Shown here: one piece after another, positions 36,290 through 42,963 of the stretch
Layout: every line of letters starts with the position of its first letter
Position numbering within the stretch: position 1 is the stretch's first letter
Assembly (NCBI GenBank): GCA_050015095.1
Contig: JBEKCC010000004.1
Coordinates: forward strand, 1-64,000
DNA length: 64,000 nucleotides
DNA from: MVRE01 sp015660965
Lineage (GTDB): Archaea > Halobacteriota > Methanomicrobia > Methanomicrobiales > Methanospirillaceae
Reading direction: 5' to 3'
Translations under genes and position numbers: made by a program
Notes under the pieces: generated by a model
The model's database searches: none
What the model was told of the DNA's origin: nothing
Seen by the model: only the letters and a program-made list of their open reading frames with translations

Positions 36290-37125
36290 TTTGCCACTTC
36301 CTTAATAATATCATCCCGTTTTATGATTCCTACAATATTATTCTCTTTTAGAACCACAAGACTGTTAATTTGGTGTTTGTTCATGATTGCAACAGCTTGG
36401 TTAAGAGGAGTATCAGATGAGATCGTGACTACTGGCGAAGTCATAATATCCTCTGCAATCACGGGTGCAACGAAAAATGCACTTTGTCTATAGGTTCCTT
36501 TCGGTTGTTTTCTTCGTCTGACTGTCACTTCTTTTTGTACTAAACCTTTGATCTTCTGTTCATTGTTAAAGAATGCAAGATTGGTCTCAGTTATAATTCC
36601 TGCAATGGACCCATTATTGTTGGTGACCACCACCTTATCGTTGCGTTCGCTCATAACATCAATTACATGGTCTAACGAATGGTAACCATTCACCGTTGCT
36701 ACGTCTTCCATCAAATCTCTAATAGGATATGACAAGTTTCCGATAAGGGTTGACTTCAGAAGATCGGACTTTGTTACAATCCCCACTACCTTATCATCAT
36801 CAACAACGGGTACGCAGCTAATTCCTTTCTCGATAAAAATTCTTGCAATTTCCTGTATACTTGTTTCAGGTGCCACTACTATGGGGTTAGGAACTGCAAG
36901 AACCTTTACAGGAATACTATCAATCGGTCGACGTCGCCATGCCGGTTCGCTCTGCCGGAGTCGATAGGCAAGATCTTTTTTTGTGATAATTCCAGAAAGG
37001 ACTTCCCCCTCCATAATTAGTAAACGGGAGATTCGATGTTTGACCATTAGATGACGGGCATGTGCCACAGTCTCCGATGGCGAAATAATATGAACTGGTG
37101 ATGACATAACATCGAACGCCTTCAT
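36286..37125 (-). CDS. CBS-domain protein C (four CBS motifs)
   Basis: A 279-residue protein of four CBS motifs: MSSPVHIISPSETVAHAR, NPIVVAPETSIQEIARIF, IRDLMEDVATVNGYHS and IMTSPVVTISSDTPLNQA. A basic linker (VRRRKQPKGTYRQ) precedes the fourth. The ATG at 37125 follows AGGAG and lies 4 bases after the CBS-D stop; a longer frame would overlap CBS-D. No enzyme domain is attached. Confidence 0.9.
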   Translation of the reverse strand: MKAFDVMSSPVHIISPSETVAHARHLMVKHRISRLLIMEGEVLSGIITKKDLAYRLRQSEPAWRRRPIDSIPVKVLAVPNPIVVAPETSIQEIARIFIEKGISCVPVVDDDKVVGIVTKSDLLKSTLIGNLSYPIRDLMEDVATVNGYHSLDHVIDVMSERNDKVVVTNNNGSIAGIITETNLAFFNNEQKIKGLVQKEVTVRRRKQPKGTYRQSAFFVAPVIAEDIMTSPVVTISSDTPLNQAVAIMNKHQINSLVVLKENNIVGIIKRDDIIKEVAK

Positions 37126-37129
37126 AAAG

Positions 37130-38071
37130 TTACTCCTGAGTAAATGCTCGTACAAGGTCAAATTCGGTAACAAGTCCAATTAAGCGAGAGCCTTCAATTA
37201 CCGGAAGAGCTCCAATGTTGTGTTCTAACATCTCTTTGGCAGCTTGGTTGATGCTCTTTTCAGGTGTAGTGGTGAAAAGATCTCCTGAGAGTAGAGTGCG
37301 AACTGGCAGGCCCATTACCTCTGCGGCATTTCCAGTTGAGAGTCTGGAAAAGACTTCTCGGTTGCCAAGGTATCGCATAATGTCAGTAGCAGTGATAATT
37401 CCATACATGACTTCGTCGCTTACAACTGGAAGTCGTCTGTACCTGTGTTGAGTCATGTCGCGGGTGGCCGATGAAATTGGACTTTCGGGATGAGTCACTT
37501 GAAGCTTATCTGTCATAATATCCTCTACTAAGAGATCACTTCTTTCCGCTGCAAGTACTCGCATAGCATCACGCTCAGTGGCTATGGCTACTAACGCACC
37601 ATCTTTGTCAACAATAGGAAGCCCCCCAATTTTTTTCTTCACAATAATACTAACGGCGTCAGAAATTTTTGCAGTATCATAAAGTGTTTCAACTTTTTGA
37701 GTCATTATCTCCCGAACACTCTCATTAACGGCTGCAATTAGATTACCGCCATGTTTTACTTGAACCAGATGGTACTTCTCACCACCTCCCATGAAGTTGA
37801 TAACATCCCCCGCGGTGATAATGCCTCTTAGTTTCTTTGTCCCTGGATCGGTTACAGGTAGGCGGCGGAACCCACACTTCGTCATCGTATCTACCGCCCC
37901 CATGATAGACGTAGTTTGTGGAATCGATACGACGTTACGTGTAGCAATTGCCATAATCTCACCCTCCTGTTGCACGATATGGGATTTGAACTCAATAGGA
38001 CCCCTATCGAATTTTCCATGCATCTTAAGCAATTTATCACCTTGCTTGATACTGCGGTCATTCATGCGCAT
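37130..38071 (-). CDS. CBS-domain protein D (four CBS motifs)
   Basis: A 313-residue protein with four CBS motifs after a ~35-residue basic N-terminal region (GDKLLKMHGKFDRGPIEF). Motif cores include VSIPQTTSIMGAVDTM, FRRLPVTDP, IMTQKVETLYDTAKISDA, YRRLPVVSDEVMYGIITA and IGALPVIEGSRLIGLVTEFD. The ATG at 38071 has GGAGG 6 bases upstream; the frame is open further but lacks a ribosome site. A 114-base gap with a TATA-like box and an inverted repeat precedes it, so it probably has its own promoter driving D, C and B. Confidence 0.9.
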   Translation of the reverse strand: MRMNDRSIKQGDKLLKMHGKFDRGPIEFKSHIVQQEGEIMAIATRNVVSIPQTTSIMGAVDTMTKCGFRRLPVTDPGTKKLRGIITAGDVINFMGGGEKYHLVQVKHGGNLIAAVNESVREIMTQKVETLYDTAKISDAVSIIVKKKIGGLPIVDKDGALVAIATERDAMRVLAAERSDLLVEDIMTDKLQVTHPESPISSATRDMTQHRYRRLPVVSDEVMYGIITATDIMRYLGNREVFSRLSTGNAAEVMGLPVRTLLSGDLFTTTPEKSINQAAKEMLEHNIGALPVIEGSRLIGLVTEFDLVRAFTQE

Positions 38072-38094
38072 ACATTTCCTCCACGCTATTGACT

Positions 38095-38123
38095 TTCGTA
38101 TCCCCAGATGTTGGAGATACGAA
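38095..38123 (-). promoter_or_regulatory. inverted repeat and promoter upstream of CBS-D
   Basis: Perfect 8-base arms TTCGTATC (38095-38102) and GATACGAA (38116-38123) flank 13 bases. On the minus strand a TATA-like CATTATAATTT lies opposite 38138-38148, preceded by CGAA. A start 25 bases on falls at about 38118, so the repeat would cover the start site or the early leader: an operator or an mRNA hairpin. Confidence 0.45.
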
Positions 38124-38185
38124 GTATGATAAATCAAATTATAATGTTCGAATATCTGAAACAACGGTGCAGTTTCCTTGGTGCA

Positions 38186-38935
38186 TCATCGAAGTCCCGC
38201 AAGGACATCATGCCGATCCACGATCCCAACGATTTTTTGCTCTTCAATAACTGGTAAGAGGCTTATGTCATACTGTACGAGCAAATTAGCAGCGGTACTA
38301 ATGGCTTCATTTGGAGTTATTATAATGACCTTTTTTGTCATTAGCTCACTAATTTTTGTATGCGTTGAGTGGGAGAGGGCGGCCCTTACTCGTCCACCAC
38401 GTAGCAAATCACGTCTTGAAATGATCCCAACTAGCTTCTTTTTGTTTTCAACAGGAAATGCTAAAAAACCACTCTCAACAATCATATTATAGATGTGTTG
38501 TACAGTGGCATCCGCATTCACTACAACAACTTTTTTAGACATATAGTCCGCTACCGTACCAGACAACTCATTGCGTGAAATGATTACGGGAAAGAGATCT
38601 GAGATCAAAACACCTCCTTTCAGATGCCGTTGACCGTTCACTACTGCGGCACTGTCAACATTGAATTTTCTGATCTGTTGTGCCACTTGCTCGATTAGAT
38701 CAGTTGCATGTACTTCCGGTGCGTCTTTTATGAAACTCTCAACGGTTACATTTGATTTAGTCGCAATAACACGAAGCCCATCTGTAATGTCGATATAGCC
38801 GAGGAGTTTTTTTGCATCGTCTACGATAAAGACTTCACGGAACCTATCGTCACGTAAGATCTGCCGTGCCTTTGTTATTTGGTCACTGAACCGGAGCACA
38901 GGGATCTCAACCATGAAATCCTGTGCAACCCTCAT
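38186..38935 (-). CDS. CBS-domain protein E (four CBS motifs)
   Basis: A 249-residue protein with four CBS motifs, the first two diverged (FMVEIPVLRFSDQITKARQI; FIKDAPEVHATDLIEQVA) and the last two typical (YMSKKVVVVNADATVQHI; ELMTKKVIIITPNEAISTAA). It has no other domain. The ATG overlaps the CBS-F stop by ATGA, so it is coupled to F. Confidence 0.88.
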   Translation of the reverse strand: MRVAQDFMVEIPVLRFSDQITKARQILRDDRFREVFIVDDAKKLLGYIDITDGLRVIATKSNVTVESFIKDAPEVHATDLIEQVAQQIRKFNVDSAAVVNGQRHLKGGVLISDLFPVIISRNELSGTVADYMSKKVVVVNADATVQHIYNMIVESGFLAFPVENKKKLVGIISRRDLLRGGRVRAALSHSTHTKISELMTKKVIIITPNEAISTAANLLVQYDISLLPVIEEQKIVGIVDRHDVLAGLR

Positions 38936-39498
38936 GTGATGTTTTCCTCCTCACGACAACGGGCGCAGAGCATCACATTGTCTAACCGCTTAAGCTCATC
39001 AGACATCTGACCGCAGCGGCTGCACGTCCCCATCTCAACAATATCCTCACGGTTAATCTCAATAAGATCCGCCATAAGTTCGTTGAGTTCATTTGAAACG
39101 GTAAGGAGGTCACGGACGGTCACAATTCCTATTACCTTTTTCTTTTCATCGATAACAGGAAGCCTCCTTACCCGATGCTTCACCATCATAGTAGCAGCGT
39201 CTCCGACAGTCTTATCAGCACGAACCGTTATCAGCGGTGTGCTCATGATCTCGTTTACATGTACATTACTAGGCTTGAGATCCTTTGCAACGACCTTGCA
39301 GTTAATGTCTTGCTCAGTCACGATTCCTATGGGAAGGTTCCTCTGAAGAACAATGCAGCTACCAACGTCATCATGGCACATGGCTGCCGCCGCTTGTGCA
39401 ACGGTAGCGCCAGAGCTAATAGTCGTCGGATTTGACCGCATTACCTCATTAAGAGGAACACGGGTCTCGAAGCGAATTTCATTGTTTGAATTTTTCAT
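38932..39498 (-). CDS. CBS-domain protein F with C-terminal zinc ribbon
   Basis: The 188-residue first gene of the array has two CBS motifs (EVMRSNPTTISSGATVAQAA; EIMSTPLITVRADKTVGDAA) and a C-terminal four-cysteine knuckle, TCSRCGQMSDEL and MLCARCREE, which should bind zinc or another metal. Such a fusion could couple nucleotide sensing to nucleic acid or protein binding. A near-perfect ribosome site GGAGGTGATC precedes the ATG, and a TATA box lies about 65 bases upstream. Confidence 0.9.
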   Translation of the reverse strand: MKNSNNEIRFETRVPLNEVMRSNPTTISSGATVAQAAAAMCHDDVGSCIVLQRNLPIGIVTEQDINCKVVAKDLKPSNVHVNEIMSTPLITVRADKTVGDAATMMVKHRVRRLPVIDEKKKVIGIVTVRDLLTVSNELNELMADLIEINREDIVEMGTCSRCGQMSDELKRLDNVMLCARCREEENIT

Positions 39499-39559
39499 GA
39501 GATCACCTCCGTATGCTTCTGGTCTGATGATTACAATTTACCAATACTCACCAACTTTG

Positions 39560-39567
39560 ATATAAAG
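39560..39567 (-). promoter_or_regulatory. TATA box of the CBS array (before CBS-F)
   Basis: The minus strand reads CCTTTATATC. The predicted start near 39537 gives a leader of about 38 bases with a strong ribosome site. Confidence 0.55.
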
Positions 39568-39582
39568 GATTTGGCCATGTCA

Positions 39583-39599
39583 TGCAATCATGCATTGCA
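39583..39599. repeat. inverted repeat TGCAAT-N5-ATTGCA
   Basis: Arms 39583-39588 and 39594-39599, in the divergent gap between CBS-F and the Era-like GTPase gene, about 16 bases upstream of the CBS-F TATA box and about 27 bases before a TATA-like TATAATTTATAAAAG for the plus strand near 39627-39641. Position suits a transcription factor site acting on either gene. Confidence 0.4.
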
Positions 39600-39758
39600 G
39601 TAATAACGGAAATTAAATCCACTTTCGTATAATTTATAAAAGACTACTATAGGGGCGTTTCTGTCAGAAAAAACCTAATAAAGAGCGCATTCTATACATT
39701 ACTTACGAGTTTAGGGGATCACTTTTCAGGTAAGGCGGTATATACCATGAGGTGTTAA

Positions 39759-40412
39759 ATGAAGATATTTTATCAGACATTTGGTAGAGTTAAAAAGAGA
39801 TTTTCTGATTTTCTTTCCAGGTTTTTTAAAAAAAAGAGGACCCGAATTGGCATATACGGTCCCCCTAATGCAGGAAAGACAACGCTCGCAAACCGCATTG
39901 CTCGTGACTGGACGGGCGATGCTGTTGGTCCAGTGAGCGAAATACCTCATGAAACACGACGGGCACGTAAGAAAGAGGATATTATTATTTCCGGTGCAAA
40001 TGGTGCGACGGTTACGATTGATATTGTCGATACCCCTGGTGTGACTACTAAGATAGACTATCACGAGTTTCTTGAATTTGGTCTTGAGAAAGAGGAGGCC
40101 ATTATTCGAGCTCGTGAGGCAACAGAGGGTGTTGCCGAAGCGATGCACTGGCTCCGTGAAGATATCGACGGTGTTATTTACATGCTTGACGCAACTGTCG
40201 ATCCTTTTATGCAAGTAAATATTATGATGGTTGGAATTATTGAGAGTCGAAAACTACCTGTTATCATTGTCGCAAATAAAATTGATCTCCCGAATGCTGC
40301 TCCAGCACGAATCCGTAGTGCATTCCCCCAACACCCGGTGGTTGCTGTTTCAGGTTTGGATGGCAGAAATGTTGAAGAACTATATGAGACGATGCTCGAA
40401 CGTTTCAGTTAG
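39759..40412 (+). CDS. Era-like GTPase
   Basis: The 217-residue protein has a basic N terminus (KKRFSDFLSRFFKKKR) and a G domain: G1 GPPNAGKT at 34-41, G3 DTPG at 91-94 and G4 NKID at 173-176. It is of the Era/Obg type found in euryarchaea and probably acts on ribosomes or RNA. GAGGTG lies a few bases before the ATG. The next gene encodes an OapC-like zinc ribbon protein; the two are commonly adjacent in archaea. Confidence 0.9.
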   Translation: MKIFYQTFGRVKKRFSDFLSRFFKKKRTRIGIYGPPNAGKTTLANRIARDWTGDAVGPVSEIPHETRRARKKEDIIISGANGATVTIDIVDTPGVTTKIDYHEFLEFGLEKEEAIIRAREATEGVAEAMHWLREDIDGVIYMLDATVDPFMQVNIMMVGIIESRKLPVIIVANKIDLPNAAPARIRSAFPQHPVVAVSGLDGRNVEELYETMLERFS

Positions 40413-40435
40413 ATATCATAAATTGAGGTAACGTA

Positions 40436-40825
40436 ATGCCACACAAGTGTACTAAGTGCGGGCGAGAATACAGGGACGGCTCAACTGAGATCCTAAAAGG
40501 CTGTGCAAGCTGTGGCGGTAAGAAGTTCCTTTATGTGAAGGATGCGGACCTCCACAAAGACGTACTTGAAGAGAAATCGATTGAAGAAATCGCCCACGAA
40601 ACGAAGGAGCCGGTACTCGAATTAAAATCTGAACCTAAAAAAGAGGTTGAGATGTACGACCGCGTTGAAACTATTCGAATCGTGGGACCCGGTACATATG
40701 AGCTTAATCTTGAGAAAATGGCAAAAGGCGATGAGAGAATTATCTCAGTTGGAAAAGAGGGCGTATACAATATCGATTTGCTTTCGTTCACCAAAGATCA
40801 AAGGAAGAAGAAACATCGTAAATAA
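40436..40825 (+). CDS. OapC-like zinc ribbon protein
   Basis: The 129-residue protein has an N-terminal zinc ribbon (Cys5, Cys8, Cys23, Cys26), an acidic middle, and a conserved end (RIVGPGTYELNLEKMAKGDE; EGVYNIDLLSF) before a Lys-rich tail. It fits the archaeal zinc-ribbon family related to bacterial OapC, a protein of an RNA-protein particle. It lies 23 bases after the GTPase gene. Binding to RNA is an inference from the family and neighbours. Confidence 0.8.
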   Translation: MPHKCTKCGREYRDGSTEILKGCASCGGKKFLYVKDADLHKDVLEEKSIEEIAHETKEPVLELKSEPKKEVEMYDRVETIRIVGPGTYELNLEKMAKGDERIISVGKEGVYNIDLLSFTKDQRKKKHRK

Positions 40826-40895
40826 TTCTCTGTTCTTATGTTATATGGATAATTTCTGCTTTTACTCTATCGATACCATTAATATTCACCTGACA

Positions 40896-40930
40896 GAAAA
40901 TACTTAAGCACTTTTGAGAAAGTGCTGACA
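40896..40930 (+). promoter_or_regulatory. palindrome and direct repeats before the S15 leader
   Basis: Perfect arms AGCACTTT (40907-40914) and AAAGTGCT (40919-40926) flank 4 bases. The 9-base sequence CTGACAGAA occurs on both sides (40890-40898 and 40925-40933). A TATA-like AAAATACTTAA at 40897-40907 would place the start near 40927-40930, so the palindrome would lie between TATA box and start. Confidence 0.45.
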
Positions 40931-40933
40931 GAA

Positions 40934-41017
40934 GTAAGTCCGACGTGCATTAACTGCACTGCCCAACGTGGCTTGGGATTACCAGGAGTCAGCAAACACT
41001 GCTCTTTTTGGACTTAC
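40934..41017 (+). ncRNA. cloverleaf-like structured leader or small RNA before S15
   Basis: An outer 8-bp stem GTAAGTCC (40934-40941)/GGACTTAC (41010-41017) encloses three hairpins: GTGCA/TGCAC (40945-40949/40955-40959, 5-base loop), CCCAA/TTGGG (40962-40966/40973-40977, 6-base loop) and GAGtCAG/CTGCTC (40986-40992/40999-41004, one bulged T, 6-base loop). It has no T loop and no tRNA sequence signals. The S15 ribosome site AGGAGGT follows 11 bases after it. It may be a leader regulating S15 or a separate small RNA. Drawn by eye. Confidence 0.55.
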
Positions 41018-41040
41018 ATTCTTCAATAGGAGGTAATATT

Positions 41041-41502
41041 ATGGCAAGAATGCATACCCGCAGAAGGGGTAAGTCATGCTCAGTTCGCCCCTACCGAAAG
41101 GAAGCTCCCTCTTGGTCGAACGTAGATATCAAAGGGATTGAGAAAGTGATTATCGATCTACGGAAGGAAGGAACATCGAGCAGCAAGATCGGACTGATCC
41201 TGCGGGACCGCTACGGCGTCCCTGATATCAAACTCGTGACCGGAGGAAAACGCATCGGCGATATCTTAAAGGCCTACAAGCTAGAGTCAGACATACCTGA
41301 AGACCTACGTGATCTCATGAAAAGGGCGCTCGGTCTTCGTAAGCACCTAATTGAGAATGAAAACGACCTACACAATAAAAGGCGGCTCCAGCTTGTTGAA
41401 TCAAAGATTCGCCGATTGGTAAAGTACTATACTAGAAGTGGCAGATTACCCACAGATTGGAGCTATAAACCGGAGACCACAGAAATTCTGCTGTCCAGAT
41501 AA
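41041..41502 (+). CDS. rps15: ribosomal protein S15 (S15p/S13e)
   Basis: The 153-residue archaeal/eukaryotic-length uS15 has RMHTRRRGKSCSVRP at the N terminus, SSSKIGLILRDRYGVPDIK and the rRNA-junction-binding C-terminal domain (RRLQLVESKIRRLVKYY). The ATG at 41041 has AGGAGGT upstream; the upstream frame is open but enters the structured leader. RecJ follows after 16 bases. Confidence 0.97.
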   Translation: MARMHTRRRGKSCSVRPYRKEAPSWSNVDIKGIEKVIIDLRKEGTSSSKIGLILRDRYGVPDIKLVTGGKRIGDILKAYKLESDIPEDLRDLMKRALGLRKHLIENENDLHNKRRLQLVESKIRRLVKYYTRSGRLPTDWSYKPETTEILLSR

Positions 41503-41518
41503 ATCGTTTCGATCCCCT

Positions 41519-42742
41519 ATGTCACTTGAAGCCGCCGCAAACCTTGTCGCAGAACAGATTAAAAGGCAGGAATATGTCGAGGTAGTTGCACACCATGACA
41601 GTGACGGCATCGCTACAGGTTCAATTCTTTGCTATGCAATGTTCCGTGCAGGCATCCACTTCCGGTTCAGAATCAGACATGAGATTACCGCGGCAGAAAT
41701 TAGGAGGGAGAACGCGTATCTACTCTGTGATCTCGGTGCTGGAATCGAAGACCTCCCAAAAGATACGATGGTTGTAGACCATCATAACCCGCACTTTTCA
41801 GGGGATTATCATGTTAACCCCAGGCTTGCAGGTATTGATGGCGACCATGAGCTATCGGCTTCAGGAGTTGCTTACATTGTTGCCCAACATCTAGGCGACA
41901 ACCGTGATCTCGTTGGACTTGCGTTACTCGGACTCATTGGCGATGGTCAACAAGTACTAAGCGGGAAAAACCTTGAAATCCTCAATGAAGGGGTAGGAAA
42001 TGGCATTATTACATCGAACCGGGGGTTGTTGCTTCCAGGAAGAGATATGTTTGAACGATGGCTCATGGCCATAAACCCGTTCCTTGATGGCCTCAGTGGG
42101 AATGAGACCGAGGTGAACGCGATTATTGAGCAATCGGGTGGAAAAAACGCTCTGAAATTTGATCAGTTGCTTTCAATGGCTCTGCTAAAGATTGTGCCCC
42201 ATGTGAATATCGATTGTATAGATGAGATCTATGGCGATACCTATGTCATGGAACGCGAGGTGATCCCAGACGCTCACACATTCTCCTCGATTATCGACGC
42301 ATGCGGAAAATCAGGACATGGTGACATTGCTGCATCGCTTTGTTTGCGCAATTCCTATGATATTGATAAAGCGTGGGAAATTACGAAGGCACACCGTTTG
42401 AAAGTAATCGATGCAATTCGTGTGGCGGAAACCTCTGCAATACGTAGGGATGAGGTGTATGAGATTGAAGACGCAACAGTGTTAGGAGATCTCGCTGACG
42501 CCTTGATTTGCCGAACCACAAACACAACTCCAATTGCAGTTGTTGCTAATGATGGGGGGATCTGTCGAATTTCTGCACGTTGTCCCCAGGATATCAATTT
42601 AGATCTTGGTTTAGTAATTCGCGAGATAGCCCGCTCTTCTGGAGGGGTTGGCGGAGGTCACCATAACCGAGCAGGGGCAACCATACCTTGCAAACAGCTC
42701 GAGACATTCAAAAAGGATTGGCATAAGGTTGTGGCTGCATGA
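41519..42742 (+). CDS. RecJ-like DHH-family nuclease
   Basis: The 407-residue protein is an archaeal RecJ homologue, the GINS-associated nuclease group related to Cdc45. Motifs: HHDSDG at 25-30, CDLGAG, the DHH triad in VVDHHNP, LIGDGQQ and the DHHA1 motif GGVGGGHHNRAG. All metal-binding residues seem present, so it should be an active single-strand exonuclease in replication or repair, though such proteins can also act on RNA. The ATG at 41519 gives the family's usual start; a longer frame overlaps S15. Pcc1 overlaps its stop (ATGA). Confidence 0.92.
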   Translation: MSLEAAANLVAEQIKRQEYVEVVAHHDSDGIATGSILCYAMFRAGIHFRFRIRHEITAAEIRRENAYLLCDLGAGIEDLPKDTMVVDHHNPHFSGDYHVNPRLAGIDGDHELSASGVAYIVAQHLGDNRDLVGLALLGLIGDGQQVLSGKNLEILNEGVGNGIITSNRGLLLPGRDMFERWLMAINPFLDGLSGNETEVNAIIEQSGGKNALKFDQLLSMALLKIVPHVNIDCIDEIYGDTYVMEREVIPDAHTFSSIIDACGKSGHGDIAASLCLRNSYDIDKAWEITKAHRLKVIDAIRVAETSAIRRDEVYEIEDATVLGDLADALICRTTNTTPIAVVANDGGICRISARCPQDINLDLGLVIREIARSSGGVGGGHHNRAGATIPCKQLETFKKDWHKVVAA

Positions 42743-42963
42743 TAAAAATCGATGGTGTTATTATTACAACACATAAAAACCCAACGTGCGTTGCACAGGC
42801 AATTCGTCCCGACAACCTCTCATCAATGACAACGATTGCAACTGAAAAAGGGGTAAAAACGTTGATTAATGGTAAACATCTGCGTTCAGTAATCGCATCA
42901 GTAGATGATTATCTGACAAATCTTGCAATTGCGGAGGAAATATGTTCGTTCGTTTCGCACTGA
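42739..42963 (+). CDS. pcc1: Pcc1, KEOPS complex subunit
   Basis: The 74-residue protein has the Pcc1 pattern AQAIRPDNLSSMTT and SVDDYLTNLAIAEEICSF. Pcc1 is the dimerising subunit of KEOPS, which makes the t6A modification of tRNAs reading ANN codons. It overlaps recJ by 4 bases and serS by 22 bases. Confidence 0.9.
   Translation: MIKIDGVIITTHKNPTCVAQAIRPDNLSSMTTIATEKGVKTLINGKHLRSVIASVDDYLTNLAIAEEICSFVSH

Noticed and set aside
34657..39498. CBS array as IMP dehydrogenase or transporter fragments
   Set aside because: No catalytic barrel, membrane segment or transporter domain in any of the six genes.
39726..40214. 162-residue minus-strand frame over the GTPase gene
   Set aside because: Antisense shadow of a gene with clear G1, G3 and G4 motifs.
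40934..41017. Cloverleaf element as a tRNA or tRNA pseudogene
   Set aside because: No T-loop consensus, no usable anticodon arm, arms of wrong size and order.
41008..41040. 11-residue N-terminal extension of S15
   Set aside because: It covers the leader stem and ribosome site; the ATG at 41041 has AGGAGGT in place.
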